Assembly (NCBI GenBank): GCA_030762935.1
Contig: CM060888.1
Span: 117,501,468-117,565,467, forward strand
Direction: 5' to 3'
Length of the DNA: 64,000 nucleotides
Source of the DNA: Hymenopus coronatus
Taxonomy: Eukaryota; Arthropoda; Insecta; Mantodea; Hymenopodidae
A program made the translations under genes and the position numbers. Position 1 is the stretch's first letter. Every line of letters begins with the position of its first letter. The notes beneath the pieces are model-generated. The model did not search any database. It worked only from the letters and a program-made list of their open reading frames with translations, and was not told the origin of the DNA. Below are positions 22,253 to 33,504 of the stretch, piece by piece.

Positions 22253-22732
22253 GCCTTCGCCTCCACAAAAGTCAAGCAGCACTACCAACCATCACCATCC
22301 CTAGACTCTACACCGAACACTTCACCAGTCAACTCTTCACCGACGGACACCTTCCTAAAGGACGCCGTGGACTCCATACAGCAGCATATCGCCGCCATCC
22401 AGGCGGCTACACACCAACTCGGCCTCCGTCTCGAGGAACTTCAGAGGGAAATCAACGAACGACTCGCAGCATTGGAGGCCAAGCACCAGGACTCTGATCG
22501 TGTTGCAGGTGGTAATGGCGCGGTGCTTGCGTCTATCCAGCGCCAGCTGGACCGCATAGAGAGCCACCTCGTCCATCCACCTGCCGAGGACAGCGACGAC
22601 CAGTGCCCGCGGCTGGGGTCTGTTGAGCATTCGGTCGTGGGTGCCCGAGAGCTGCAGCACCAACTACATCAATCCATATCCAAACAACTACACGACCTTC
22701 AGACAGGACTTACCACTGACATCCTCACCTAG
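22253..22732 (+). pseudogene. Coiled-coil-like C-terminal part of ORF1, shifted frame
   Basis: This frame differs from the knuckle-coding frame and is open from 22253 to the TAG at 22730-22732. It encodes a Ser/Pro/Thr-rich leader, then a helical segment with heptad-like spacing (for example 'LRLEELQREINERLAALEA', then 'SIQRQLDRIESHL' and 'LQHQLHQSISKQLHDLQ'). The simplest reading is that it was once fused to the knuckle region and a one-base indel near 22290 separated them. It could also be a short separate frame. No ATG starts it cleanly: GTG occurs at 22367. Confidence 0.55.
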
Positions 22733-23141
22733 GGGAAGGAAGAACCGGTAGTACCGACATCATCACCACAGGGAGAGAGTGGCAGCTCTCCCTGCACTGC
22801 CAATCCCATGTTTCACCAAGAATTCCCAACCACCCACAATGTCCTCAACTCCTCACCTATAATTCGCTACGGGGGCCGGCTGGGCCTCGGTCAAGCCGGT
22901 CTGCTAGCACAACCCTCTCCCCTGGCGGCCGCACAGCGGGCCAGTTCACCTTTACCTTTGACTGCGCGGGTGCAACAGCGGTACCGCAGCATCCTTACCC
23001 TCCAATACCGGTGGAGGGGTTTTTTAGTCGGTAGGCCCACTCTGGGAGACCCCGACTCTCCGGGCATGCCAGCCCGGGTTAGTCCTTAAGGTGGATTTTT
23101 CCCCTCCACTTGAAACTAAAAAAATACAAAATAAAAAAAAA
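22733..23141 (+). other. 3' region and A-rich tail of the LINE-like element
   Basis: GC-rich, non-coding sequence with several short inverted repeats (for example 'gggagagagtggcagctctccc'). It ends in an A-rich stretch broken by single T and C bases. Confidence 0.6.
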
Positions 23142-23459
23142 AATATTCAGGTTCCATCTCGCTATGTTGTGACGGATGTGTTGGATCTGTTTGTGAGGGG
23201 CGTGTTAAGTAAAAGGCCTACCTACTTTCTCGAATAATCAAATTTGCCTAAAATCCGATTTTAAGAGTATTTTAAAACATTGGTTTGTTTTACAATATTA
23301 CTAGTATTGTTACATACTGCACAGATACCATTTTTTCATTATTGAATGGAACCTGTGTATTATGAAATAATGCTAGAAATTATTAAAAACATATACGATT
23401 TTATCTACTTATTGGGCCACCTCTAAATTGCTTTCTTATCAGGGAATTTCTTGTTCGCG
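23142..23459. other. Unassigned AT-rich DNA
   Basis: Nothing recognised. Confidence 0.4.
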
Positions 23460-23652
23460 AGTTCGCCAGGGTTATTTGTTTCAAGGTGTGGGGGTTTTCA
23501 CGTGTAAATAAACATCACATGGGAACAGCGGATTTACTTCATTTCCGAAGGAATCGGTGTTAAGAATGTTTACGTCGGAAAAAATCCATAATCCTCCATC
23601 GGGTTTGAACCCGCAATCTTGGATATTAGAGGCTAACATGGTAATCACCTAA
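23460..23652 (-). repeat. S3 tRNA-derived SINE, diverged copy
   Basis: On the minus strand it has a tRNA-like head with B box 'gggttcaaacccg' and the family's 'ggaggatta...' junction. The body equivalent of 'ccttagcatagcttccttcgg' follows in diverged form. Older than the three better S3 copies. Confidence 0.6.
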
Positions 23653-24404
23653 ATGAAATTCAGTACTCGATGCTTTGTAGAGATAAAAGACTTCTGCTTC
23701 ACTTTGTTATTCAATATTGTTAAGTTCCGTGGTCCAAATGAGATGTCTTTTGCATAACGCCATTGCACAGAAGGTTCTCGTGTTCCAGAAGGTTTGTGAT
23801 TTGACTGTAGCTTTAAAGAAGACTCGAAGCTCTTGTGATGTTGGCTATGAAATCCGATCGTTACTGGGGCAGCCTAATAAGCGGAATCCACTCAATCGGG
23901 CAAGGCTTCCTCTTTCAAAAAGCAACCACGCGCAAGGTAGCGCTAAGCCTCTTACATATCGACAATTTTCCACGGATGTTAACGGGAAATATACAAAAAT
24001 TATTGGTTACACGCGAAATACGACCTTAACCTCTTAGGTTATTTTTGTAATGTTAAGGTGAAAATTGCTACCTACCTTGGCGCCTTAATAAGGCCTTCCC
24101 GCTCCTAACCACTACCTCGCCTTCTTTAGGTAATTTCACGCAAGATAATTGGAGGAATTCTTGTTTTCAGTGAACACTTTTTCATTTCTTCAGCAACAGA
24201 TTGCCGGATAAACTTTCTGTTTCTGATTTGGTATTTATTTTAATAACCTGTAGGATTTATGTTACCGATAATTGAAGCTTACGAATAATTTTGCAAGCCG
24301 CATTTAAAATATATGTTGCCTCTGTAAACAATTCTAGATAAATTTAATAAAAAGGTAAATTTATTGAAACAAATTTTAATATCTTATAAGTGCTTACTGA
24401 AAAA
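23653..24404. other. Unassigned DNA
   Basis: A 106-codon frame at 23717-24037 has no recognisable motif and no supporting context. Confidence 0.35.
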
Positions 24405-25270
24405 TCTGATGTGTTACACTCACATGAATTTCTCTAGCTGTTCTACAAACTTCATACATAAGATTGTTCTTCCTTCTGCACCTTGTTAATCGTGGTACTC
24501 ATTAGCACAATGTTATTATTTAGTTCCGTATAAGTAGGAAGAAAATAAGGGAATACACTAGGCTAAACCAATAGTCAAATGTTTTAAAAGCTGTCGTTAT
24601 GCGATTGTCATTACAAATCGCTTCTTTTCTTGGCCAGGAGTAGAACAAAACAAAAACGGACACTCCCGTCTGAGAAAAGTATAAGTACTTCACAACTGAA
24701 ACCAATAACAATGAATACCTCGAAAACGGTAAACTCCACGATAAAAATGTATATAACATAACTTGTGTATTTTAACAAGACCTAAATTTTTTGTATAGCA
24801 AGCTTTAGTCTACTATTTATGCCAAATTAAGCAAAATTCATCCAGAATAAACAGCTCTTCAAAAGCTATTCCCAGAAAATTCAAGATATGCATTTTATTT
24901 GTTAAGTAAATATCTTGAATATATGATATTTTAATCAAAATCGTTAGAGGCATTTTTAAGAAAATCAAAATTTTCGAAAAAACTTCCATGTAAAGGGTAG
25001 TTTGGGGTAGGGGGATTTTTCTCAAAATCTTCGTGTCGCATCCCTGGAATATATTAAACTTAAATACCAAGTTTGGTATTTTAGCTACTTTTCGTTTTTG
25101 AGTTATCGTGTTCAAAGACACACGGACACACGGACCTTTTTCTCAAAATGCTTTTTTTGGATACAGGGAGTCCTAAAACATGTATTTCCGGTGAAATCTC
25201 GGTATCGAATTTTTAAGTGGAGTACAATATTTCTCTATCCCTATGTACATTGTACATATGGGGCTACAGG
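24405..25270 (-). mobile_element. H1 repeat, full-length copy (subfamily 2)
   Basis: The minus-strand 3' end lies at the left ('tctgatgtgttacactcacatgaatttctctagc') and the hairpin end at the right ('tatccctatgtacattgtaca' followed by 'tatggggcta'). The two reading frames of 102 and 79 codons inside it resemble frames in other H1 copies. Confidence 0.9.
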
Positions 25271-25344
25271 AATTAAAAATGCTATGTGAAATTTTTAGCA
25301 ACCTATAATATCATAAATGTGCGTATAGTTTTACAGATGTAGTA

Positions 25345-25592
25345 CTTTTCCTTTGATGATGGTGAGATTTTGACCTGAAGGTCGGCCAATGTCCGTGGCG
25401 AAGACTACAACCTGACCTCGGCGTTCAGGCAAGATTGATACCGCGGAGGTGTTGCCATTTCCCTTCCGGTGATGGTGATGATGAAACGAAACACAGACAC
25501 AAAATACTCCCAGTGAGGGGAAAAATCTTGTACCGGAGTCGAACCGGGTTTCCGCGCCAGAGGCAGGCATACACCTCTGCGCTAACAGCTTC
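25345..25592 (-). repeat. S7 tRNA-derived SINE
   Basis: On the minus strand a tRNA-like head ('gttagcgcagaggtgtatgc' and B box 'ggttcgactcc') runs into a unique body containing 'tcatcatcaccatcaccgg' and 'gccgaccttcaggtcaaaat'. It is the single copy in the window, so family status is inferred from structure only. Confidence 0.55.
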
Positions 25593-25740
25593 TATTTATA
25601 GGGGAATAATTAGATTTGATAAACATTATTATTACTATTATTATTAAATGGTATCTTCGATCTGATGGGGTTCTTCTCTTTAATTTCTTGTTTTGATTGT
25701 AGATAGGTATAATTAACTTGTAATGCATCGCACTGCATTA

Positions 25741-25812
25741 CTTTCTCTACACGTACTATGTAACCTGTGGCCAAAAAAAAAAAAAAAAAAAAAAAAAAGT
25801 CATGTCTGGAAC
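25741..25812 (+). mobile_element. H1 ends flanking a poly(A) run
   Basis: Left: 'ctttctctacacgtactatgtaa', the H1 5' end cut inside its palindrome. Centre: 26 A residues (25773-25798). Right: 'gtcatgtctggaac', resembling the H1 3' end. It looks like an internally deleted copy, but the right-hand match is short. Confidence 0.45.
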
Positions 25813-26498
25813 GCACAGCGCCTTGTATACACCATCCGTGATACAGTTGTGTAGCGGCAGCAACAAGTTCTAGCAGGATGGTTGTAACAATTTACTTCCC
25901 TAAAATGTCCTGTTATTCTAGTAGTTTCCGCACAAACGCGGTGTGGGAATACTCTTGACAGCGTTAGGCGTATGAGTGTGCTGCAAGTCATATATCGAAC
26001 TGCACGCGGTCGGCTTCATAAATTGCAACTTAGTGCTGTAATTATTCTTTTTCTTCCCCACGGTGTCGACTAAACATTTAATTCCAATTTGTTCTTAGCC
26101 TTCCTATTTGGCGGTATGCCTCGCAACAGGAAGGAGAATCGGTACCGGCCTAGTGAGGACATTGAACCTAGACTTCTGTGGGGTGCCCTGGGAAGGAAGG
26201 ATGAGTGGAGACACTGGGCGGCCGGAACCAGAATGACAACATAGAAATGTCATAATAGCAATGACAGTTTCCAGAGTCGGAACCCCCGGCAGTCGGATAG
26301 ACAGACTGGACCCACCACCCACCTAGAGGGAACGTTACCTTCCAAGAAGACACTCCATATACTCTGGCAACCAGCCGATGGCCGAGGAAGGAATAAAACT
26401 CCACAGAAAATATCGTTTTCCCCTATCACACTGTACGCAACTACCAAACCTGAAACATACCAACCAGAGATAAGGATGAATGAAAGTGTTAATTAAAC
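25813..26498. other. Unassigned, moderately GC-rich DNA
   Basis: Overlapping minus-strand frames of 63-78 codons have no recognised domain. The segment leads into a TATA-box-containing region and may belong to the same unknown element. Confidence 0.35.
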
Positions 26499-26700
26499 TA
26501 TATAAAGGAGCAGGACATTTGCGGAATAAGAGAAACCCTTCAGCATACACCTGAGGAAATTACCTGAGAAAAGCCCATTGGTTTGAGAAATGGGCCGCTG
26601 GGAATCGACTCCTGGAGACCGCTCACTCTAACCCAGAACCTCTCCACCAAATTGTAAGCGTTGTCTCACCCCATATCCTCTTGGTATATAAATTAATAAA
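26499..26700 (+). promoter_or_regulatory. Candidate promoter-to-polyA unit (LTR-like or element end)
   Basis: A TATA-like TATATAAAGG starts at 26499. Downstream lies a 7-bp stem (GCCCATT at 26573-26579 with AATGGGC at 26589-26595). An AATAAA signal is at 26695-26700. TATA box and polyadenylation signal 190 bp apart would suit a solo LTR or similar element end. I did not find a matching second copy or clear boundaries. Confidence 0.3.
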
Positions 26701-27640
26701 ATATTTATTATAATTCCTCTTTTATCATTAATATATGCTGGTGTTTTAGATTGAAAGATAAATTGTTAAAAATATAAACAATAGAAAATAACATTTAAAA
26801 CAAGTGGCACCTCTAGAATGCCAAAAGCACTTTAGAATATGACGAGGACTAAAAGAAGAGCCGAACGCGCATAGTATCTGATAAGTAGACACCAGGATTT
26901 TCTTCATTGGCCATGAGGACCGAACCTTGTAGATGGTGAATGATGATAATATGGTAGTACCAGTTATTATTCTTTTCATTTTATTTTAAGTAGTATATAT
27001 TTAGCGTTTCAGAATTTCTTCTTACCTTTGTTGTTCTAAAGAGTAAAATGTGCTATTCTTTTAGAAACTCCTCCCTGATGTTTTTTTCTTTATTCATTTC
27101 TTTATTTTTGTCTTTCTTTCTTTTTTCTTTTACGGTCTATCCTATTTGTTTTCCTTCCAAATTTTGCCAGTTTGGTGCCATTAGCTTATACAATGTGTGC
27201 CTTAAATATTAATAATTAAAAACTCATGAAAATTGCAGTACTAATTACATACATCCCTGTAACCCTCAGTTCTCTCAATCTTTCGCTCTGCCAAGTACTT
27301 AATATTGCAGCTTACGATGGTATCACTCCACACGCGTATTTTATCTGCGGCTACTGGAATTCCCCGGGCAATTGCTATTCAAGCCGTAAAACTTGCAACA
27401 CGAAGGAATTTGCGTATGGACGAATGCACTCCCTTTTATCAAGAGAGACTGGACGGTTTAAACCGTCTGATATGGGAGAAGATACTCAATCTCAAGCGGT
27501 ATAAATCGATTTGGCAGAGTAGTGATTATCGATACGAGAGACTGAGCACGAAAGCCAGTCACCTCACGTAGTTTCCTGAACCCTCTTCATCCTGGAGTTC
27601 ATTTAGAGATTGATGTAGAAATGCGCAAGAGAAATGACCT
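26701..27640. other. Unassigned AT-rich DNA
   Basis: Two overlapping plus-strand frames (92 codons at 27226-27504 and 88 codons at 27305-27571) occupy different phases of the same DNA. Neither contains a motif I recognise. Confidence 0.35.
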
Positions 27641-27836
27641 AGAATTTGAGGTCTCCCTGACACAGAATACTACAAGTGAGTGCATGCTTTTAGCAGAACC
27701 TTGCAAACTACCGATTTTTCGTTAACACGTACACTAATAGAATTTGAGGTCTCCCTGACACAGAATACTACAAGTGAGTGCATGCTTTTAGCAGAACCTT
27801 GCAAACTACCGATTTTTCGTTAACACGTACACTAAT
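27641..27836. repeat. Perfect 98-bp tandem duplication
   Basis: 27641-27738 and 27739-27836 are identical by direct comparison. There are exactly two copies, with no partial third. The sequence is ordinary, non-microsatellite DNA. Confidence 0.97.
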
Positions 27837-28419
27837 ATACATATCATCACATAACGTCCTGATTATCCACATTGCTTCTAGACGTTTTCCCAGTTTTAGT
27901 ATTAGCCCAATTGCTCAAGGATAATTAAGATGAATGAGGGCAAGCTTAAATATATTTAATCCTTGTTTGTTTCCTGAAAATATACAAATAGAAACTATTT
28001 TGATATACCTTTGATTATATCTTAGGGTACACAACGCATCCAATTTATGTACTCCTTGAGGGCGTATTAGTAAAGTAATTCCATCAGATATTACTCAGGT
28101 TATTTCAGAAACATACTTAGGGTAGTACTTTGGATGGTGACACATGCTTCAAAACGTTCTTTTTGTTATGCTTGGTTCAACTGAAATTTTTTTCTCGAAA
28201 ATAAGTAAGGTGTAAAATAGCCACTGGATTTAACTAAGTTAGGAAACCACAGCGTGTTAGACGTACACAAAATAAATTACGTTGTTTTTAGAGAATTTGG
28301 GGACTCTTTTTTAGTCTAACTTCCTGACATGTTACTAAATGCCTTGCTTTACTAGACGGATGTTAGTAGTAGAGATCTAATCATTTTTATTTATTTAGAT
28401 TAATTAGAAAGTAAATAGT
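27837..28419. other. Unassigned AT-rich DNA
   Basis: No gene or recurrent repeat recognised. Confidence 0.4.
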
Positions 28420-28600
28420 GAGTCACGTAGTTAGACAGTTTGCCTCACACCAAGGCAGCCTTGGTTCGATCTTAGAAGACCGCATGTGGGATTTGTGGTT
28501 GACGAAGGGCGTCTGGACGGGTTTCCTCCAAGTCCTCCGGTTTTCCTCTCCATTTATTCCACCCCTGCTCAATAATGAGTTTGTTTTCATTTATTTCACC
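28420..28600 (+). repeat. S1 tRNA-derived SINE, old copy
   Basis: Degraded A box ('cacgtagttagacagtttgcc'), recognisable B box 'ggttcgatctta', and the body blocks 'atgtgggatttgtggt' and 'gggtttcctcc'. The 3' third is lost. Confidence 0.65.
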
Positions 28601-29324
28601 GACACTGACTCACTTTCATACTAGGCTTTGGACGATCAACCATCTTTCTGATCAAGAATTCGTCTGATTCTTATTAAGCATCTCACCCTAGGAGCTCCTG
28701 TAAGTCTTGGGAGCGTAAGTTAACCGCCAAAGAAGAAGACGGAGGAGCAGTGGAAATTACCGTTTAAATACAGTCAACCTACCTTCTGGAGTTTTGGCCC
28801 CGGTTCATACCCTTTAGTGAGTTGACCTTAGGTACGTTACTTTTTTCAGAAAATCTTATTTCAATGTTTCAGTGTCACTTAAGATTCACAAGGAAGTGAC
28901 GATGTGTAATGCTTGCTTTTAGCTAAACGGTGGTGCGTGACAAAAAAAAAATTCAAAAAAATCACCCTTAAAGTTTGTGATATTCGGCTTCTGTACTGAT
29001 ATTCTGTACTCAACCACAAGTCTTCTCTGCGGTTATAGTGCTTTACTCTCTTGTAGAAATCTCTGTCTCGTCCGTTGTTTACCGAACACTGTCTGGTTTG
29101 AGTAAGCAAGATTAATGGTATACATGCCTTCCAGAACTAAGCATAAAGCTCATATGAATTCACTTCGTTCTGGCGGCAACATCCAGCTATATCATGAATA
29201 ATCTTTCCACACATTGATATCAAGCAAATTCTTACCCCGAAAGAGGATAACTCCACAATACACAAAAATTGACATATTCTTTAACAATAGCTACATTTTT
29301 TAAAGGAAATGAAATTACATGTTA
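28601..29324. other. Unassigned DNA; possible H1 scrap near 29240-29310
   Basis: The block 'ggataactccacaatacac...agctacatttttt' resembles the H1 3' half on the minus strand, but is too short for a firm call. Confidence 0.3.
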
Positions 29325-29605
29325 ATTATGGACGCTCTTTAACTCCTTTGGTTCTCATCGTCCCATTCTATATTGGGCGTGAAAGATCGCTTAATTTTGC
29401 TCAGAGGCCTCTCTATCAGGCTTGAGGTTCTTTTACGTGCCGTAAATATACGACTCGGCACCAACGGCTTTACTTCCCTTCCGAAAGAAGCCATGCTAAG
29501 GATTTTGACGCCCGAAAAAATCCGTCGTCCTCCGCCGGGTTTGAACCCGCGACCTTGGGTATATGAAGTTAGCATGGTAACCATTAGACCACGGATGGCG
29601 ACAAC
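29325..29605 (-). mobile_element. S3 tRNA-derived SINE, copy 2
   Basis: On the minus strand the tRNA-like head has B box 'gggttcaaacccg'. It is followed by the family body: 'cttagcatggcttctttcgg', 'aaagccgttggtgccgag', 'gtaaaagaacctcaagcctg', 'gaggcctctgagcaaaatta', ending 'aaagagcgtccataatt'. It sits between H1 fragments. Confidence 0.85.
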
Positions 29606-29611
29606 ATCTTT

Positions 29612-29860
29612 GATTTCTCTGCACTATGTACATAGTGTTTAGAGAAGGTATTGTATTGAACCCAAAAAATTGATACCGATATTTAACCTTAGGGACATTT
29701 TAGGTTCCCCCTGAAACAAAAAAAAAAAACAAAAAAAACAACAAAAACAACATGTGTGTCTATGGGCCGCATTACTCAAAAACGAAAAATGCTTTTTTTT
29801 GTGTATAGGGGTCCCTAAAACGAGTATTTCAGGTGAAATATTGGAAACCGAATTAATAAA
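29612..29860. mobile_element. Two abutting H1 5'-end fragments in opposite orientation
   Basis: 29612-29790 is plus-strand H1 5' end (palindrome 'actatgtacatagt', then 'gagaaggtattgtattgaac') with an A/C-rich low-complexity insertion. 29798-29860 matches the minus-strand H1 5' body ('ggtccctaaaacgagtatttc'). The pair forms an imperfect inverted repeat. Confidence 0.7.
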
Positions 29861-29996
29861 TAAACTCCTACTGTTACCGAAGATGAAGAATGAACTGATG
29901 AAATATTTGGGCACCATGTATTATGCAGAGGAAATAAAAAGTTAGGCAATTCAAGAACAATTTCTAGGTAGATAACACAGAAAGAACGAATAAAAA

Positions 29997-30792
29997 TCTG
30001 AATTATTCCATACACATGTTTTCTGCGTCTCTGCAATAAATTGCTGTTAAAAAGTTTATGCTTCTTTTTACTTCATGCCAATCGAGAAAAATTTGGAGAC
30101 AGTCTCAACACTTGCTTCCATTCAAGTAGAAGGGAAATAAGGGCATAGGCCTTAGTCAAAAGCTGGTGACTATGTGACTGAAGTTGCTTTATTTCTATCT
30201 ACTGGAGTAGACAAATTCCCAGTATGAGGAAAGGAAAGTGTTTTAAAGCTGAAACCAATACAAGGGATATGTCAAAAACGATCCACTCCACGAGAAAAAT
30301 GTAGATAACAAAAAGTGTGTGTTCTAAGTTTTGGTTTATCTCTTACGGTTTGCCAGTCACACAAAATTCCGTAAAGTTCATCCAGAATAAAGTAGTCTTC
30401 AGAGGCTATTCCTAGAAAATTCAAGATATACATTTTATTTTTCAGGTAAATATCTCTAATATACGATATATAAATAAAGATCGTTAGAACTATTTTTGAG
30501 AAAATCAAAAATTTTCCATGTAAATGGTAGTTGGAGATGGAGGAAATTTTCTTCAAAATATTCATATCGCATCCTTGGAAGATACTAAACTTAAATACCA
30601 AGTTTGGTGCTTTATCGACTTTGTGTTTTCGAGCTATGCTGTCGACAGACACACACACGGACCTTTTTTCAAAAATGTCTTTATTTTGGATTTAGGGGGA
30701 TCCAGAACATGTATTTCCGGTGAAATCTCGGTATCGATGTTTTGGGTGAATTACAATACCTTCTGTGTATACTATGTGCATGTAGAGAAAGT
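29997..30792 (-). mobile_element. H1 repeat, full-length copy (subfamily 1)
   Basis: The left edge has 'tctgaattattccatacacatg', the 3' stem-loop in reverse. The right edge is 'tatactatgtgcatgtagagaaagt', where the palindrome is partly deleted. All body landmarks and a short (AC)n block are present. Confidence 0.85.
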
Positions 30793-33061
30793 AAAAAGAA
30801 ACGAAGAAAGAAAATGTTTGCGAAGTGTATTTTGTGTGACTTCTGAAGCAACCCAAGTAAAGGCTTTGCAAAGTGAACAGTTGCGGTTTAACTACAAGAC
30901 GAGGATATCTGCGGCGCGTGCACGATGTTTACACCACCTGACAAGCTTGTCGCTAATAGCCATGCCGCCTGATGGTTAGATATACCGCACAAGTTGAAAC
31001 CCTTTACAGCGATGGGGAGAAATGCGGAGAGGGAAAGTCAACAAGGCATTAGCACCTTGCAAGGTATACGAGACAAAGTAAATCTGCGCGTGTTGACTCT
31101 TGTTGCAGCAGGAAGAAATGCAACTCCTCCTCCTTCATCTGCAGTAAAGTCGGCCCCTAACCTGATTAATGAAGTTTCTGTAATGTGTTTCTCTACCACC
31201 CCTCCACAAGGTAATTAATTCCGTGACAGTTTGGAGCTGATGTTGACTCTGGCTGCAGACTGCGGTCGCCATAGGGACCTCCGTAATCTTCTTACAGCTT
31301 GTAAACTCTTTCAATTCTGTGTCAATCCTCTGGAAGGTCGAATACTAATTGGGTGGGTTTGGTGTAACAGTGTAAATCTATTTTGGAACCTAATATCTTA
31401 ATACTTATACGGGATTACTGAGCTTTCAAGCGAACGTTATTTTGAATGTTGTTCTAATTTGGTAAAGCTGTTAGGATTAAACAAGTTTCTTATTTTTTTT
31501 TATTAATTTAGTTAAGTTTATAGGAAATATCTAAAGTGAGAGCATGTTGCATAACATTTCTCTAAAAGGTAAAGTAGCTTTTCATTCCCTGACACCTTAA
31601 GGCAGTGAAATTTCATCACGGCCTAAAACTTAGCTATGTTTAGCTTTTTATTTTATCTGCTGCTTAAGAGGCAGTATTATATTACATCCCAGAATTTAAT
31701 ATCAGGATTTAAAGCTGCTTTTCTGTAAACTTAAAAGGGTGTCTGAAAAATATCCACGTTTTTATATATATATAGTGTGAGAGAGTAGTATAATGCAAAA
31801 ACGAAAATTCTTACGAAATTGAATTACAAAATTATATTTATGTTCATCATCTTTCAGAAGCTTTCTGATGTCCCAATTTATCCTTTACTTATACAATATT
31901 TTTATTATGGTATACTGGTTTTAGTTAACTTAAAAATAAAGTGTAAGTATATTTTGAATGTTTATTGGAAATGGTTGTAGCATGTATGTATTATACAATA
32001 CATATACAATTTCAAATTGTAACTTAAATTTTGTGAAAGTCTGGTCTAAGGGTAGCATACCATTCAAAAGCTGCACAGTCTCTACAGTGTATAAAATATT
32101 AAATTTTACCATATCGCTCAAATGTTCAGTCGTTGAACGATATGTTTCTTTAAAAAAGTGAAACGTTCAAATGATGTGAAAATTACAGTTTCTTCTACTT
32201 TGCATCAGGGTCGTTTTAATAAATGGTTTTTCTGTATTACATTATATTTCCTCTCGTAGCCGTAACAGGTTACGAATAATATGCAAAATATACTGAAAAT
32301 AAACTATACTCATTAAACGTGATTGTATCATGATAAAGTTATAGATGTGCAGATGTATATAAACATATTCTAATTGATTCTATATAGAATATATTGGCTA
32401 TGAAAATGAGCCATGTAATTGACAGGGTTAACGAGGAATTCCCCCAGTTTTGCTACCAAATAACTTACTCATGAACACCGAGGACGAAAGAGCGCATAAA
32501 ACAAATGGCATCCTGTAAATCTGAGGGATGATCGAAGATAACTGTCGCTAATATTTCAATTACATTGATTGAGTTTCGTTAAAGATTATTAACATACAGA
32601 AAGTTTACAAAAAACAAATTTGAAAGGTGAAAAGTGGAAATAATAATTGATTTCAGTCACTTAGGATTTATTTATAACATACATTAATTTTAATGTGTAA
32701 TGTTATAAAGCTATGAGCGGAATAAGTGGTAGGAAAGTCGGACATTAGAGCAAGAAGGTTTTCAGGACTGTGTCCTAGCTAGGCTAGGGGAGCAAGAGAG
32801 CGTGAAGGCTGGAGATCTGATAGCGCCAAGTGCAGTAGGCAGAATCCTAATACTTCCGAGTTGGGCTTCACAAACGCTCCTTCCGAAGAACAAATTCCAG
32901 TTTAAGGTTCCTTGCTTGAGAAGAAATATAGCCTCTTAAAACACATCAACCGAATCCACCACATACCACCGTATCAATTAAACCCTAACCCCTACAAACC
33001 TGAAAAACAAAAGATAATGAAATGAACGAAAGAAAAATTCGTACGTAATTCACCTCCACAT
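30793..33061. other. Unassigned DNA, no gene recognised
   Basis: About 2.3 kb. Frames at 30524-30979 (partly H1) and 30994-31218 lack recognisable motifs. The rest is strongly AT-rich with no recurrent family. Confidence 0.4.
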
Positions 33062-33500
33062 TTAGCATATTTTCATGAAAAATGATATGCATAGGTACGT
33101 CATTTTTCTGGGAATATCCCCTGAAGATCTCTTTATTCCGGATGTTTTTTCTATAACTAATAAACCGTAAGAGACAGACAAAAACTTACTACACAAAAAA
33201 AATCTTATATCATTTACATTTTTTGTAACCCTAACTGTTTTCGAGATATTCCGAGTTATTGGTTTGAGTTGTATAGTACTTAAAACTTCTTTTTCAAATG
33301 GCACATATCTTTGTTTTCCTCTCTATTTTATTTACTGCTAGCAAGAAAGAGAACCGAACTTCAATTGTTTCACTTAGAGACCGACTTTTAAAGAATCTGA
33401 CTATCGCCTTAGCTGGTGTATTATTTAGTTTCCTTCGACCTGGAAAGAATGACATAAAACAGATTATCCCAAGCAACGTACAAGGACACAGACACCCAAA
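33062..33500 (+). mobile_element. H1 repeat, 5'-truncated copy
   Basis: Carries only the 3' half: 'tttttctgggaatatcccctgaag', 'ccgtaagagacagacaaaaac', 'gttttcgagatattcc', then a diverged stretch to the 3' region. The hairpin and (GT)n blocks are missing. Confidence 0.7.
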
Positions 33501-33504
33501 ACGA

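Larger units (their letters stand above)
21240..23140 (+). mobile_element. ORF1-only LINE-like retroelement
   Basis: A GC-rich island in AT-rich surroundings. It holds a gag-like ORF1 with zinc knuckles (21348 to about 22250), a frame-shifted coiled-coil-like segment (about 22253-22732), a short GC-rich untranslated region ending 'gtggaggggttttttagtcgg...gggcatgccagcccgggtt', and an A-rich tail from about 23116 to 23141. No endonuclease or reverse-transcriptase ORF2 lies between ORF1 and the tail, so it is either a deletion derivative or a half-LINE that depends on another element. The 5' boundary is approximate. Confidence 0.75.
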
